Positions 34,240 through 44,794 of a DNA stretch of 64,000 nucleotides are shown piece by piece. The translations under genes and the position numbers were made by a program. The stretch comes from Galaxea fascicularis (Eukaryota > Cnidaria > Anthozoa > Scleractinia > Euphylliidae): positions 20,920,859 through 20,984,858 of the forward strand of contig OX419345.1 in NCBI GenBank assembly GCA_948470475.1, read 5' to 3'. How positions within the stretch are numbered: the first letter of the stretch is position 1; each line of letters begins with the position of its first letter. A model generated the notes under the pieces. It was not told where the DNA came from. It worked only from the letters and a program-made list of their open reading frames with translations, and made no database searches.

Positions 34240-34392
34240 TCTCATTTGTTGCCCCTACACATTTCCTATAGAAATAGTGGGGAAAAGTGGTTAAAATATC
34301 ATCAAACTCATCTTGTGTGAACCTGTCGTTAATTTTAAGTTACAAGAACGAATTTGATGCTCACCACATTTTAGAGTTTACAGGAGTAAGAC
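34240..34392. mobile_element. Partial TTAA-type MITE copy
   Basis: It shares AATTCTCATTTGTTGCCCC, the adjacent ATAGAAATAGTGGGGA-AAGT block and GAATTTGATGCTCA with 30656-30870, but its ends are worn. Confidence 0.55.
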
Positions 34393-35275
34393 ATTCGGCA
34401 TTGTAAGTTTCATGCACTCTGCAGACTGATCCCTAGTTTGCGTGATCCTCGCCAAAAGCATAGATTCGCAAGTTGAGCGCGAGGGGGGGGAACGGAAAAG
34501 AGCAAGTCGCCTTTCCCCTTTCCGTCCCCTATGGGCGGCGTCCGTGCACGCCAGGAGATTCTGTAAGTTTTGTATGCATTTCACAATTATACCAAACACC
34601 CCTCGATGATACACAAGTTTAATATTTACTGCTAAGGGATTGTAAACCATTTATTTTCTCCCGAAATATATTATTACACAGGTTGTTCTTTCGTACAATC
34701 TGACAAGGAACATGACTACATCCCTCAATACGTCATATAAAGTAATGTATTAACAAATGTATTTAGGCTAGAGATGAGGTACAACAATAATTATTATTAA
34801 TAAGAGCATTATGTGCTGTAAAAATAAATGGACTCCGCAGACTACAACTCCAAAATAAGATAACAAAACACAAATCACAGACTTGCAATATGCGTTCTAT
34901 TTCCAAGAACTTTGCAAGTTTTTTTTTTTTGCACATTTTTCAACACACTTGAAAAGTCACTGACTGTTCCTCAAGGTAAACATTCAGATTACCAAAGGGA
35001 ACACCAGTGAAAACCTGTCTACTGCTCAGGATATACGACTTGGCACTTGGCATGCATAAATTTAATTCTTTTAAGTGCTATAACATGTTTGTTTATAGTC
35101 ACAGTTATGAACAACTCTGATGTACAGAATATCCACCTGTACGAGTTACAGTCTCCATGGATTCAGTGGAAAGTGTGGCATTTTTCTATGTCCATGCAGT
35201 TACCTGAGAACTTTTATGCTATGGGTGTGAGTGTGTTTAGGGGGGGGGGGGTGGGGTCTGAACTGTGTATTCAAT

Positions 35276-35281
35276 TTTATT
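35276..35281 (-). terminator. Putative RNF185 poly(A) signal
   Basis: AATAAA on the minus strand, 79 bp past the RNF185 stop codon. Confidence 0.55.
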
Positions 35282-35359
35282 GGTGGCTAGGAACTGGAAA
35301 GCCAACAGGGAAGATAAGGTGAAAGAAGCATCTGTGCTATGCTTCCAAAGAACCCAATA

Positions 35360-36523
35360 TTATGCAATTAGGAGCCAAAACATGAACAGAAATGCAACCC
35401 AGAGAAAAAGCTTGGAGAGAAACTGTTCATCTTCAGCTTGAGGTGACCCTGCTGGTGCTGCAAGAGATGAGCATACAGAATATTAGATTACTATGGCAAC
35501 AACAACAACAGAACATTTGAACATAAAAGCATAAAAAGGCCTTTCAAGATGACTTTGGACTGGATATGTCATGCTAGAGTTATTCCCCAGATTTTATAGG
35601 GAAGGCACTTTGGTTTTTTTTTTGTGCATCAATCCACTCCTGCTTAATAGTGCATGGCTGCCTAATCAAGGTCAAAAACAATAGAAGAACCGTTGCCAGG
35701 ACTTTGATTACCGGCTGCCTAAAAGAGGGTGACCATTTGATAGGTGCTGCTTAGAAGGGGCTCCACTGTACTTCAAATGTTGAAACCCACCTGCCGTTTG
35801 TCCTTGTCCACCAAATGTCTGTAAAGTAAGGAGTACAATAGTTATGGACTAGGAATGAGGTAAAGCAATGTATAATAACAAAATCCAATCTGGCTATGAA
35901 ATGTGAATCTCAGTCCTCAAGTTTTTGCCAATCACTGCACAAGCTTGATCCATGTTGAAAAACAAAAACACAAAATAAGCAACACAACACTAACATTTAT
36001 CACTACAGTTAAGCATGCACAAACAAATGTCCAACATTTTTGGAGCATGGTCCAATCAGAGCTTTCCAAAGCTGCTGAACAAGAGCACTGAGAAGACCTG
36101 GAAACAAGCAAGTGCTATTATATTTCAGATCAGAGTTAACAACTGATGACTTACTGTTGAAAAGAAAGCAAATGGGAAGGCACCAATACCAAAAGAAAGT
36201 TGAAATCCATCACCAAAGCCACCAAAACCAGGAAAAGCCTGCAAACAATACCAAGTACTTTTAATTAGAGGAATAACACACTCTGATGTCATTCTTGTTT
36301 TAATGGTTGTATTACTTCATATTATAGGGAAAATGAAAGAGTTGGATTTATAAACTATTAACACTGATTTATATTTAAGCAAATAGAAAACGTTTTCCGT
36401 GTTTGCATAGCCTGATGTAAACACGAGAGGGGTTGGGAAAATTCAAGACAGTTATGCAAACCCGAGACGAAGTCGAGGGTTTGCATAACTGTCGAGAATT
36501 CTCCCAACCCCTCGAGTGTTTAC

Positions 36524-36554
<31 letters not shown>

Positions 36555-38593
36555 TCTATTGCTTTAAAAATAAAAATAACTTCCTCTAAAAACTACAACG
36601 TGTCACACAACCATGTTTACATACTCTCATACAAACACGCCTCTTGGCCAATCAGAGTGCGCATACTATCTTAGTTATTTTATAAACAAATTTATTATTA
36701 TACACTTATAACATGTAAACATACTCCATTATTCTCGGGTTCAGGGCGTCTTCCTTGTGGTCTTGGTGGCATTTTTTCTCTGAAACAAATAAAACAGTTT
36801 ATTACAGAATGATTCAAGACAACGGCTTTTGAACACTAATATTGTACACCAAAACGGTCAACCATTTTAAGCCATATGTAGAGTTCTGCAGAGGCAGTTC
36901 ACAAACCATCAGTGAAACTTGTAGTTGAGAAGCCTTATTGGCAGCTATATTACTGTGATCGCAGTGTTGTCATTCATATCCATGGCTCAGTGACTTACAA
37001 CACACAAAATGTGAAAACCTGACTGTGAAGCTTGACTCTTACCTGGGATCTTCCTGATTTGTGCTTCCTCTGCCATATAATGGTATTACTTTGTCTTTAC
37101 TGATGCCTGCTTTACATACGGGACACACTGATTTGTTTGGACGCGTTTCTAACCACTAATTAGTAAAAGGAAACGGGATTTGTTAGAAAGCTGGTATAAT
37201 TCAGTGAGCACAATATACTAAGAAAAGATTGTAACCATATTTTGGTACCCATTCTGTTTTCCACTCCTAATTGCAGGATGAACATGGAATACACTGGGAA
37301 AAAAGGGGGTGGGTGGGGGGCACATCCTATAATGTTCTATGCAGGGAGGTTCCGGCCAAATGGGATACCTTTTTCACGCTCCAGGTATATAGAAGGGTAG
37401 GGATTTCACCGTTACAAGTATATTGATTTATAGGGAAGAAGTATATGTTTTGGGAATCTGTAATTTAGGGATTTCAAACAGTTGCACCTTATGGCTGTAT
37501 CGTTTGAATTTTATTAAAGACAACATGGAAATGAAAAGAAGACTTTAGAAGTCACTGGAACTGCTTTGCAAAGTTCGCAAAGAAAACCACTCGCTGTTCC
37601 TGTGCCTGATGTCTGAAGAATCTTGACTCCCTCAACAACATCAACTGAATAAATAATATACTAGGTTTTTGGTTAACCTGCCCAAATAAATTGGACTCCA
37701 CTCAGTTCAGTTTTTCAGTTGTCTTCAGCTCAACCAAGAAAAGGAAGAATTTGCACACAGAACCATACATTTACAAATATTATGCTGAGACTTGAAAATG
37801 GTACATAGGAAAACATAACAGAGTCAATATGGAGCTATGTGGAAAACTTTTCTTCAAATAGCTTTGTCAAGATACAGAAAACTTAAAACGTTCAGGAATT
37901 TAAATTCAATGTAGTAGCCATAAAAATGAGAAGTAAACTAAGGAAATTTCTCTGTGCCTTGTATCAGGTGGGAGTTTACTAATGCTGGTTCCTCTTGCAC
38001 TTGATCGACAAACATGATTACGACAAGCTTAACAATAAACTGTTCAATATTGAAGGTAATCGAATATACCAAAACACGTGTGTAGCTAGTGATGGCGATA
38101 ATATTTTGAAGTCATCCCTATTTATGAGCACACTTCGCACGATTTCACGAACTGAACATCTGCTGCCTGCTACACGGAACAGGAAATGACATAAAGCCGG
38201 AACGACTCATATGTAGAGCTTTTTAGTTGTTTATATGTGATCCTTGTGCTTGGTTTTACCACAAGATAAGATTAAAAATTAACTAACAAACCTTGTGAAG
38301 ACATGGCCAGCTAAAATGGGATAAAAAATAGAGTTAGAATCTAAATATGTAAAGGTAAACGAACGGATTGTACAAATAAAACAGCTGTGGATACGTGTCC
38401 TGTCAAGCTAACGGAAGACTCCAGATTCTCACCAAAATAAATGGCCGCAGAAACTGATAACCGCATCTTTAGCAGTATCTAAACAAATATTACATTCAAA
38501 ATTAGCGTTGGCGCTTGGCTGTTCACTACTTGACGCCCCAGAGGTTGAGGATGGGTCGTTTGTTGAAGGAATATCACCTCCCGAAGTCGCCAT
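35360..38593 (-). CDS. RNF185: RNF185-type RING E3 ubiquitin ligase (ER/mitochondrial membrane)
   Basis: RNF185 is a membrane-anchored RING-type E3 that acts in ER-associated degradation. Seven exons (5'->3') give 185 residues (human 192): 38593-38433, 38310-38292, 37155-37043, 36779-36725, 36238-36155, 35818-35791, 35457-35360. All junctions are in phase. A short Ser-rich N-terminus leads into the C3HC4 [45 protein letters not shown], about residues 33-80. A basic/proline linker ([12 protein letters not shown]) and a Gly/Phe-rich region ([16 protein letters not shown]) follow. The C-terminus is a hydrophobic anchor ending [10 protein letters not shown], near-identical to the vertebrate end. 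Exon 2 is only 19 nt and codes part of the RING. RNF5 is the paralogue; the length and the [11 protein letters not shown] block favour RNF185, although the invertebrate gene may be pro-orthologous to both. Confidence 0.93.
36378..36715. mobile_element. Palindrome-type element, copy 2 (RNF185 intron 4)
   Basis: 36378-36564 is a hairpin with arms of about 86-90 bp (outer AAGCAAATAGAAAACGTTTT, inner CAGTTATGCAAACCC) around a 14-bp loop. Downstream lies 'GGCCAATCAGAGTGCGC', as in copy 1, then an AT-rich end with TTTATTATTATAC. The hairpin sequence differs from copy 1 although the plan is the same. Confidence 0.65.
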
Positions 38594-38697
38594 TTTGCGT
38601 TTTCTGTTGCAATCACATGGGGAACTGGAAACTAGCCCGGCGACCTTGGAAAGAGAGTTGCGAAAGAACTGGGCCAGACATCGAGTCGACCGCCATC
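38594..38697. promoter_or_regulatory. Bidirectional promoter region of RNF185 and ELOB
   Basis: Just 104 bp lie between the two start codons, which diverge. There is no TATA box. The ELOB start sits in CGCCATCATGG, a fair Kozak context. Confidence 0.6.
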
Positions 38698-40061
38698 ATG
38701 GTGAGTAAAAAGAAATATTTTCGCGTCATTTTTGTGTTTCTGGAAGTCTGTTCTATCATTTAAGGATCATTATGGTATGAAGTAATGCGTACGGTAATTG
38801 TGGCTGTTAAGTAGACCGGTAATCTTTTTTTATTTATAGGAGATTTTTGTGATGGTGCGTCGTGAAAAGACAACCATTTTCCTTGATTGCAAGGAAGCCA
38901 CCACCGTCTACGAACTGAAGAAAATGGTGGAAGGAATCACAAAGAAGGCTCCTGATGATCAGAGATTGTACAAGGACGATCAAATACTTGATGATTCAAA
39001 AACTTTAGAAGATTGCGGCTTTACAACCCAAACTGCTAAGGCCCAATCTCCTGCTCTGATTAGTTTGTCGTTCAGAGGAGAAGGTAATCTATGTACAATG
39101 TATAATTACTCCAATACTCATGGATCATTTGAATCATTTATGAGTACTTGTTGAAATCAGTAATTTTACTTGGTGCATTTTGTCGCGCAATCCATAGATT
39201 GATAAGTTTTAGCCTCATGATCAGCAAACATGCTCTTGACGTCTTTGTTTGAAGAAAATGTTAATACCCAGTTCAGCGTTTACAATGTGTTGAGTTATAC
39301 GTAGACATTTTCGTCGAGCCTGCTGTTAAGCCCTTGTGGCTCTAAGCTTATCTGTTCTCCTTAGTTTCAACAAAATGGTTTCATTTTGCTCTCATTTTCA
39401 ACTTTTGATTAAATAAGCATAAGTCAAACACAATGTACTAAATAAAAGGAAGTTGACCTAACTTTCAAAATCGAGAATCTTTCAAATTGGACCATTCCAT
39501 TTTTATATAAGGAACCCCCCCCCCTTATTGAAGGTGCAGGAATTCTTGGGGGAAGGGGGGGTGGTAAGTAGGGGTAATTCTGAGGGGCTATGCCAGTCGG
39601 CTCCATTGATCTTTAAACAAAATGGTCATTTTTCAGAGAGGGTAATTGTGTCGGCACTTTGATCCTCTTTTTCTAAGAGGGTAAATTCGTAGCGAACCCT
39701 GCAGTAGGTGGGGTGTGGCTTTTAAATGGAATGGCCCTTTGGGCAATCAGTTTTAGCTATGAGGGAATATAAGGTGTCGTTGCTATTTATTGAATTTTTT
39801 CTCATTTGTGAAACAACCCTGTGATCTTGAAAAGTTCAAAAATATTATTCTTCTGAACTAATCATGCTTCCACAGTTTTGCTTACATTAGTACAGCCAAA
39901 CTGAAATGATAAATAGAGGATATTACATGCCCGCACGTGGATATGAATTTATCTTCAAGTGGTCAACTTGATATATCACGAGTGAGGGCAGTGAACGAGT
40001 GAGATATCGAGTTGAAGAGGAGAAGATAAAATTCATATCCACAAGCGGGCATGTAATATTT

Positions 40062-40094
<33 letters not shown>

Positions 40095-40350
40095 CCATTT
40101 CACTTTAATATTTTCAATGGTCTTAAAGTAGAATGTGTCTTTAGTAAACATGGAAGTACACGGCCTTAAAGCATCGACGAAAACCAAATTCATTTTTATT
40201 GCAATGTGATAAAGTCTAAAATGATGGCCCTTAGAATTCTAGATTCCGAGGAAAGCCAGTTGTAAACAACAAAGGCACGATTTATTATGTAACCATAATG
40301 ACGGTGATCTCTTCACGTGTGAAGATAACATGTTATCTTTATGTGTGAAG

Positions 40351-40386
<36 letters not shown>

Positions 40387-41564
40387 TACTGGTGTTCATA
40401 TAATAAACATATTTTATATTATATGACCCGTCTGGCCCGCTCATGCAATCCTATAGAAAACCATAATGAAAACTGGTGTGTGTAAGGCTGGGTAGGATGA
40501 CATGAGCCAGCCTGGAAAAAGCTGTCCAGCACTGCATTTCTGCATGCCTGAAGTATGTAATCATATCCTAAATTTTCAACACTCCATCATCATATGATCA
40601 ATTGCTCATTGAGTGACTTAGGTCAGGCCAGATAGCAAAATGTTATTTGGTTCTCGGTCAGGACGTATGAACCGTGAGCCAAATATTTTCCCATCTGGCC
40701 CTCCCATTCAGTCAGTAAGTAAAAAAACAATTAGATGATTCCATTGAGGCCTTGAGCTATTGTTACTTTTAATTCCAAGCTTTAGCTTTTGTGATTATTC
40801 AAGGCGTTTTACATCCAAAAGTGTAAGCCTGAACTTAATTCCCATGGAGAATGCATCAAACTTAGAGACCTTTTATTTTGAACTGGTTACTCATTAGTGA
40901 TTACTGTATATTTTTATCACCATATTTACACTGTCTTTATTTTGTAGTCCATTTATTTGTGTAACCTACACGGCCTTTTTAAATTTGTGACAGGGATGAT
41001 TCACTTTCACTTCCTCTTCGTTTTCTTTGTGACAGTAACATTTAACCCTAACTAAACAGGTAACAGACAATATGTGAACAAATGACAAAGCGACACCAGA
41101 CCAACCCTTGGAAGGCCTCCTTGATAACAAATTCTGGGGCCTGTTTCTTGAAACTCTCAAAACTTTTCAGGTGCATTTTGGATGCCATAATTTCCTTCAT
41201 ATCTTAAAAACGAAGACATTTCCAGGCATTGAATTTTGTAACAAATTTGCCCTTTCATATCTTGATATCATAGTAAAAGACCAGCTTTTTACAATAAGGG
41301 GATCAAAGTTTTTGAAATGGCTTTTCAGGCCTGAAAAGTTTACGGGACTTTCGAGAAACGGGCCCCTGGTGGTTGTAGTTAATGATCCTCCATCATGAAA
41401 ATGGCCTCCAGTAGAAACTAAGCATGTAACAAATGAGATAATTTTGTATCTTCATTTTAGATGGAGAGTTTGAGCCAGTTGTTATTGCTCCTCTGTCCAC
41501 CCCTCCTGAGTTACCAGATGTGATGAAGCCACAGGAAAGTGTTTCCAACAGTGATGGATCATAA
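38698..41564 (+). CDS. ELOB: Elongin B (transcription elongation factor B / ECS adaptor)
   Basis: Elongin B is a ubiquitin-like protein that pairs with elongin C in elongin A complexes and as the adaptor of CUL2/CUL5 ubiquitin ligases (VHL/SOCS-box receptors). Three exons: 38698-38700 (ATG only), 38840-39083 and 41461-41564. They code 116 residues (human 118) with consistent phase and GT-AG borders. The protein starts [15 protein letters not shown] and has the conserved [30 protein letters not shown] and [13 protein letters not shown] blocks. The ubiquitin-like fold covers residues 1 to about 80 and the elongin tail follows. Intron 2 (2377 bp) carries two mobile elements. Confidence 0.95.
39919..40408. 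mobile_element. Palindrome-type element, copy 3 (ELOB intron 2)
   Basis: Hairpin 39919-40060 (arms GATATTACATGCCCGC... and its complement) abuts a 345-bp segment. That segment is bounded by inverted TTTATTATATAAACACCAGT (40063) and ACTGGTGTTCATATAATAAA (40388). At 490 bp it matches the size and order of copy 1. Confidence 0.7.
41136..41367. mobile_element. Inverted-repeat element (MITE-like) in ELOB intron 2
   Basis: Ends GGGGCCTGTTTCTTGAAACT and AGTCCCGTAAA/TCGAGAAACGGGCCCC are imperfect inverted repeats. Inner CTTTTCAGG blocks also face each other. The element ends 93 bp before ELOB exon 3. Confidence 0.65.
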
Positions 41565-42213
41565 AAGCCATTCTGCTTGTGTCTTTTTTGTAGCAATATG
41601 GGTATCACTGTAGTTTGGTAGGAGCAAAACAAACCAGCTTGTGTGACTGAACAATAATCACCCATTTATTTATCCTTGTAGTAAAATTTGTTGTAACATT
41701 GATTTTAGTGTCAGGAAAAAGTCTTGATAGAATTCCAAGAGCTTTCAAGATCAAAACTTACAGAACAGTTGCTGGCCACATTGCTGGCAGTGCCAGGACA
41801 AAAAATACAACTGACATATCTACCATCTTACACTTAAAACAAAATCTAAAATTTTAGCCAGATGATAAAGAAGTGAAAGCTTTAATTTTGTCATGGACTC
41901 ACTGTGACAATGCTATGAAGAAAATACTTGAAAACTGACTTGATGCTTTTCTATTAAAAACAAGTCTTTTCTATTATAAGCTCCTTAGACTTGATACCTT
42001 TCTTGTAACCCAAAGTAATTAGCTCTGTTGTAATTTAAGCAGGCTGAGGTGTGTAAACTGTTGGTGGCTAAATCATAAAGCTTCACTCTGTTTATTGGTA
42101 AAAAAAAAAAAGTATTCCAAGTTCAGAAAAGTATCCTTTCTCTTGCAATAGATAAAACAGTTGTTCAGTTAAGGATTTTTTTTTTGTACTAGTAAAACTG
42201 TGTTTTTGTTGTA

Positions 42214-42219
42214 AATAAA
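42214..42219 (+). terminator. Putative ELOB poly(A) signal
   Basis: AATAAA about 650 bp after the ELOB stop, followed by a T/G-rich stretch (TTTGTTTTGATGGAGTG). Confidence 0.45.
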
Positions 42220-44794
42220 CAGATTTGTTTTGATGGAGTGCGTTGTGTTAGAGTAAACTTACTATTGCAGTGCAGACATGGTACCAGGCCTTATGCCTTC
42301 CCTTCTGTTTTTTCCTCTCTTCTTATTTTATAGTTTCTCAGGCATTTGCCTTAATTATGCAACATTGCTAATGTGAGTTGAAATTTGATCATCTTTCTTG
42401 GGATTGCTAGAATAGCATCTATGCAGGGGTTTGATGACTTGAATATTGCAGATCATAAAATTGAGTTTTTACAATCAAGTGATTTTGGCCTGCTGCCTTT
42501 TGCCTAAATCCAGTGAATTTTTTCACTTCTTCTCAGTGGTTGTCCAATTTCTAAATACCTTCCATAGGGGGATGTATTTCTACAATGTCCAATTAACTGG
42601 TAGCCATTTTGGAAATAAACTCCACGAGATAACTATACCAGGCATCTGGCATATACTGTGACATTGTTTTTAAGTCTTAGGTGCTGGTAGACTTCAGGCT
42701 AAAACTGCATTAACTGTTTCTGCTGCAGTTCCTGCTGGTAGACTTAATCAGAAAAGTGCATATAAAATGACAAACTATGTCTGGCCTGGCACATTTAAAC
42801 ATTGAAACAACATAATTTGTCCACAGATTATGCTGCTGCAATCCCTGAGAGTTAAACCCATGCTACACACATATGTTCTTGATTTTTTTTCACAGAAATA
42901 GTGGCTTTTTATCTGGCTAATCCTTCAATCCATATGTTTGCACAAAATATGTACTCTTGATGCATTTGAGCAAACATTTTATTTAGCCACCTCTTCTTCT
43001 AATTGCACATGTAAATACACAAAAAAATGCCAAAACAAACTGGACAATGTGTGAAATAAGTGTTTTAATAAAATATCTGCTGAGAAATCCTGTTAAGCTT
43101 AGCCAAATAAAAGAAATTGATGAATTAACACAAGACCTTTTATGCTCTGCTCTTGACACAAAAATAATGTAAATTGTGCGTTTGTAGCATTAAATAATTT
43201 TAAGTCCAAGTTAACCTATTGCTGTAAGTTCACTGCAACGTGAAACTGAAACAATATTTTATACAGCACAGAAGGTGCCAGAAAGTTGTCTTTGTGGGAC
43301 TGTGCTGGTTCTAAAAACTAGGTCGCTGTCAAATCAAAGAGTTGCACTTGGAACAATCATAGGGCATAAAATAATAAAGGCTTGCACAATGCTGCTACAT
43401 TTGCACTTCAGAATTAAAAATGCAGGAAAACAAATATGAAAGTGGTGAATATATGGATTAATTCATTGTTACTGCAAGCAAGTACTTTAAGAACAATACA
43501 GACAGAAATTACAAACCCCTTTAAAAAGTGCAATAGATCTACCAGAGACATGGCTATGTGAGTTTTGTGTGACTGTACAACGTACTTAATATATAATTTA
43601 AAGTTTTAAAGTTGTTCCCCTCGATTTTCAAGAACTATCTGCTTTCAATTGGAAAGAGATTTCTGAGATCATCCTCTCTGAAGGCAATCTTGGCTTATGA
43701 ATCTACACTGTTGCAACTTGTGAATTTATCAGCTTACATTCCCATCATCTTAGTTGCATCTTAGAATAAAATGGGAAGCAAGCTATTTTAAATGAGATTT
43801 GACCGCTACTCTATGTTGATGTTGTTGTTTGTTTTATCACTTATAAAGTGTCTACTTTATGTTGCAAACTTACATGTAAGTATTAAAAGCAGAAGCCAAT
43901 GACTGAAAAAAATTAGAACCAAACAACAACAAACAAACCTATCTGTAACTGAAATATAAGTGAAACAAAACTTCAAGTACAGATCAATATTCGTTACAGT
44001 AACCCTGATTCCAGCACAAGACGAATATTAAGTGTTGAACTGTTTTGTCAGATAAATTAATTACTCCAGGCACAGATGCGCTCTAATGGCTCTTACCATA
44101 AGTTATATACACTGTTACTCAAATGCAGTAGGTAGGTATTTCTAGTTTTAGAATACAAAGGAAATGGAACAAGGCTAATGGAATGCAAGATTTTTTGTTG
44201 GAGATAAACCAAAGTGTTTACAGTGCATATAAGAGTTTCTTCACAGACCCCTCACACATGAATGTCCAACATACACAAACATACCATTTCTCAGCATCAG
44301 ATATACAAAGAAAAGTTGATTTTAGTTTTCAATGGCTTGAGTTTCATCGTATGTTCATCATATGATTGGGTATGGATTTCATACAGAAGACATAACAAAT
44401 AACATGCCCACAGAACTGCTGAAAAGACGAAATGTTTCAGTTTCTAGGAGAGCCTTACCTTCTGGGATCTCAGGAGAGGATTCACATTTTGCCTATGCTA
44501 TGTTTTTCAAAGTTATGCCAGGAAGTGAGCAAGTGTTAGGTGACTGAGCACTGAGAATCAGGCTAATCACAGAAGTTAACAATGCATTCAGAAGTAACAC
44601 CTGATCGATATTGTGTGGTGAAAGTCACTTCTGGAAATACTCTGAAGCGTTTAACAAACACAGTAAAATTGGCTTACGGAACCTAGCTTGTGATAAAGAC
44701 AAATTCTCAAATGACCACACTTAGTGTTGGAAGAAAAGAAATGGTATCTCAAATTTTCCAACACAAGCTGAACAGACCAGGGCATAGCGCAGCA
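42220..44794. other. ELOB-PPP4C tail-to-tail spacer / probable long PPP4C 3' UTR
   Basis: No coding exon found. On the minus strand the first good poly(A) signals after the PPP4C stop are ATTAAA near 43054-43059 and AATAAA at 42983-42978. A 3' UTR of about 1.8 kb is therefore possible. No clear repeats. Confidence 0.45.

Larger units (their letters stand above)
32323..35275. other. GCN1-RNF185 tail-to-tail spacer
   Basis: No credible gene. It holds a MITE at 32783-33148, a repeat copy at 34240-34392, homopolymer runs and a G-run near 35240. Open frames here are short and lack splice support or family resemblance. Confidence 0.6.

Noticed and set aside
34378..34650. 90-codon minus-strand frame in the GCN1-RNF185 spacer
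   Set aside because: No splice signals, overlaps a MITE copy at one end, and shows no family resemblance.
42446..42661. 71-codon plus-strand frame downstream of ELOB
   Set aside because: It lies after the likely ELOB poly(A) signal, has no splice context or recognisable family, and is a chance frame in an AT-rich spacer.
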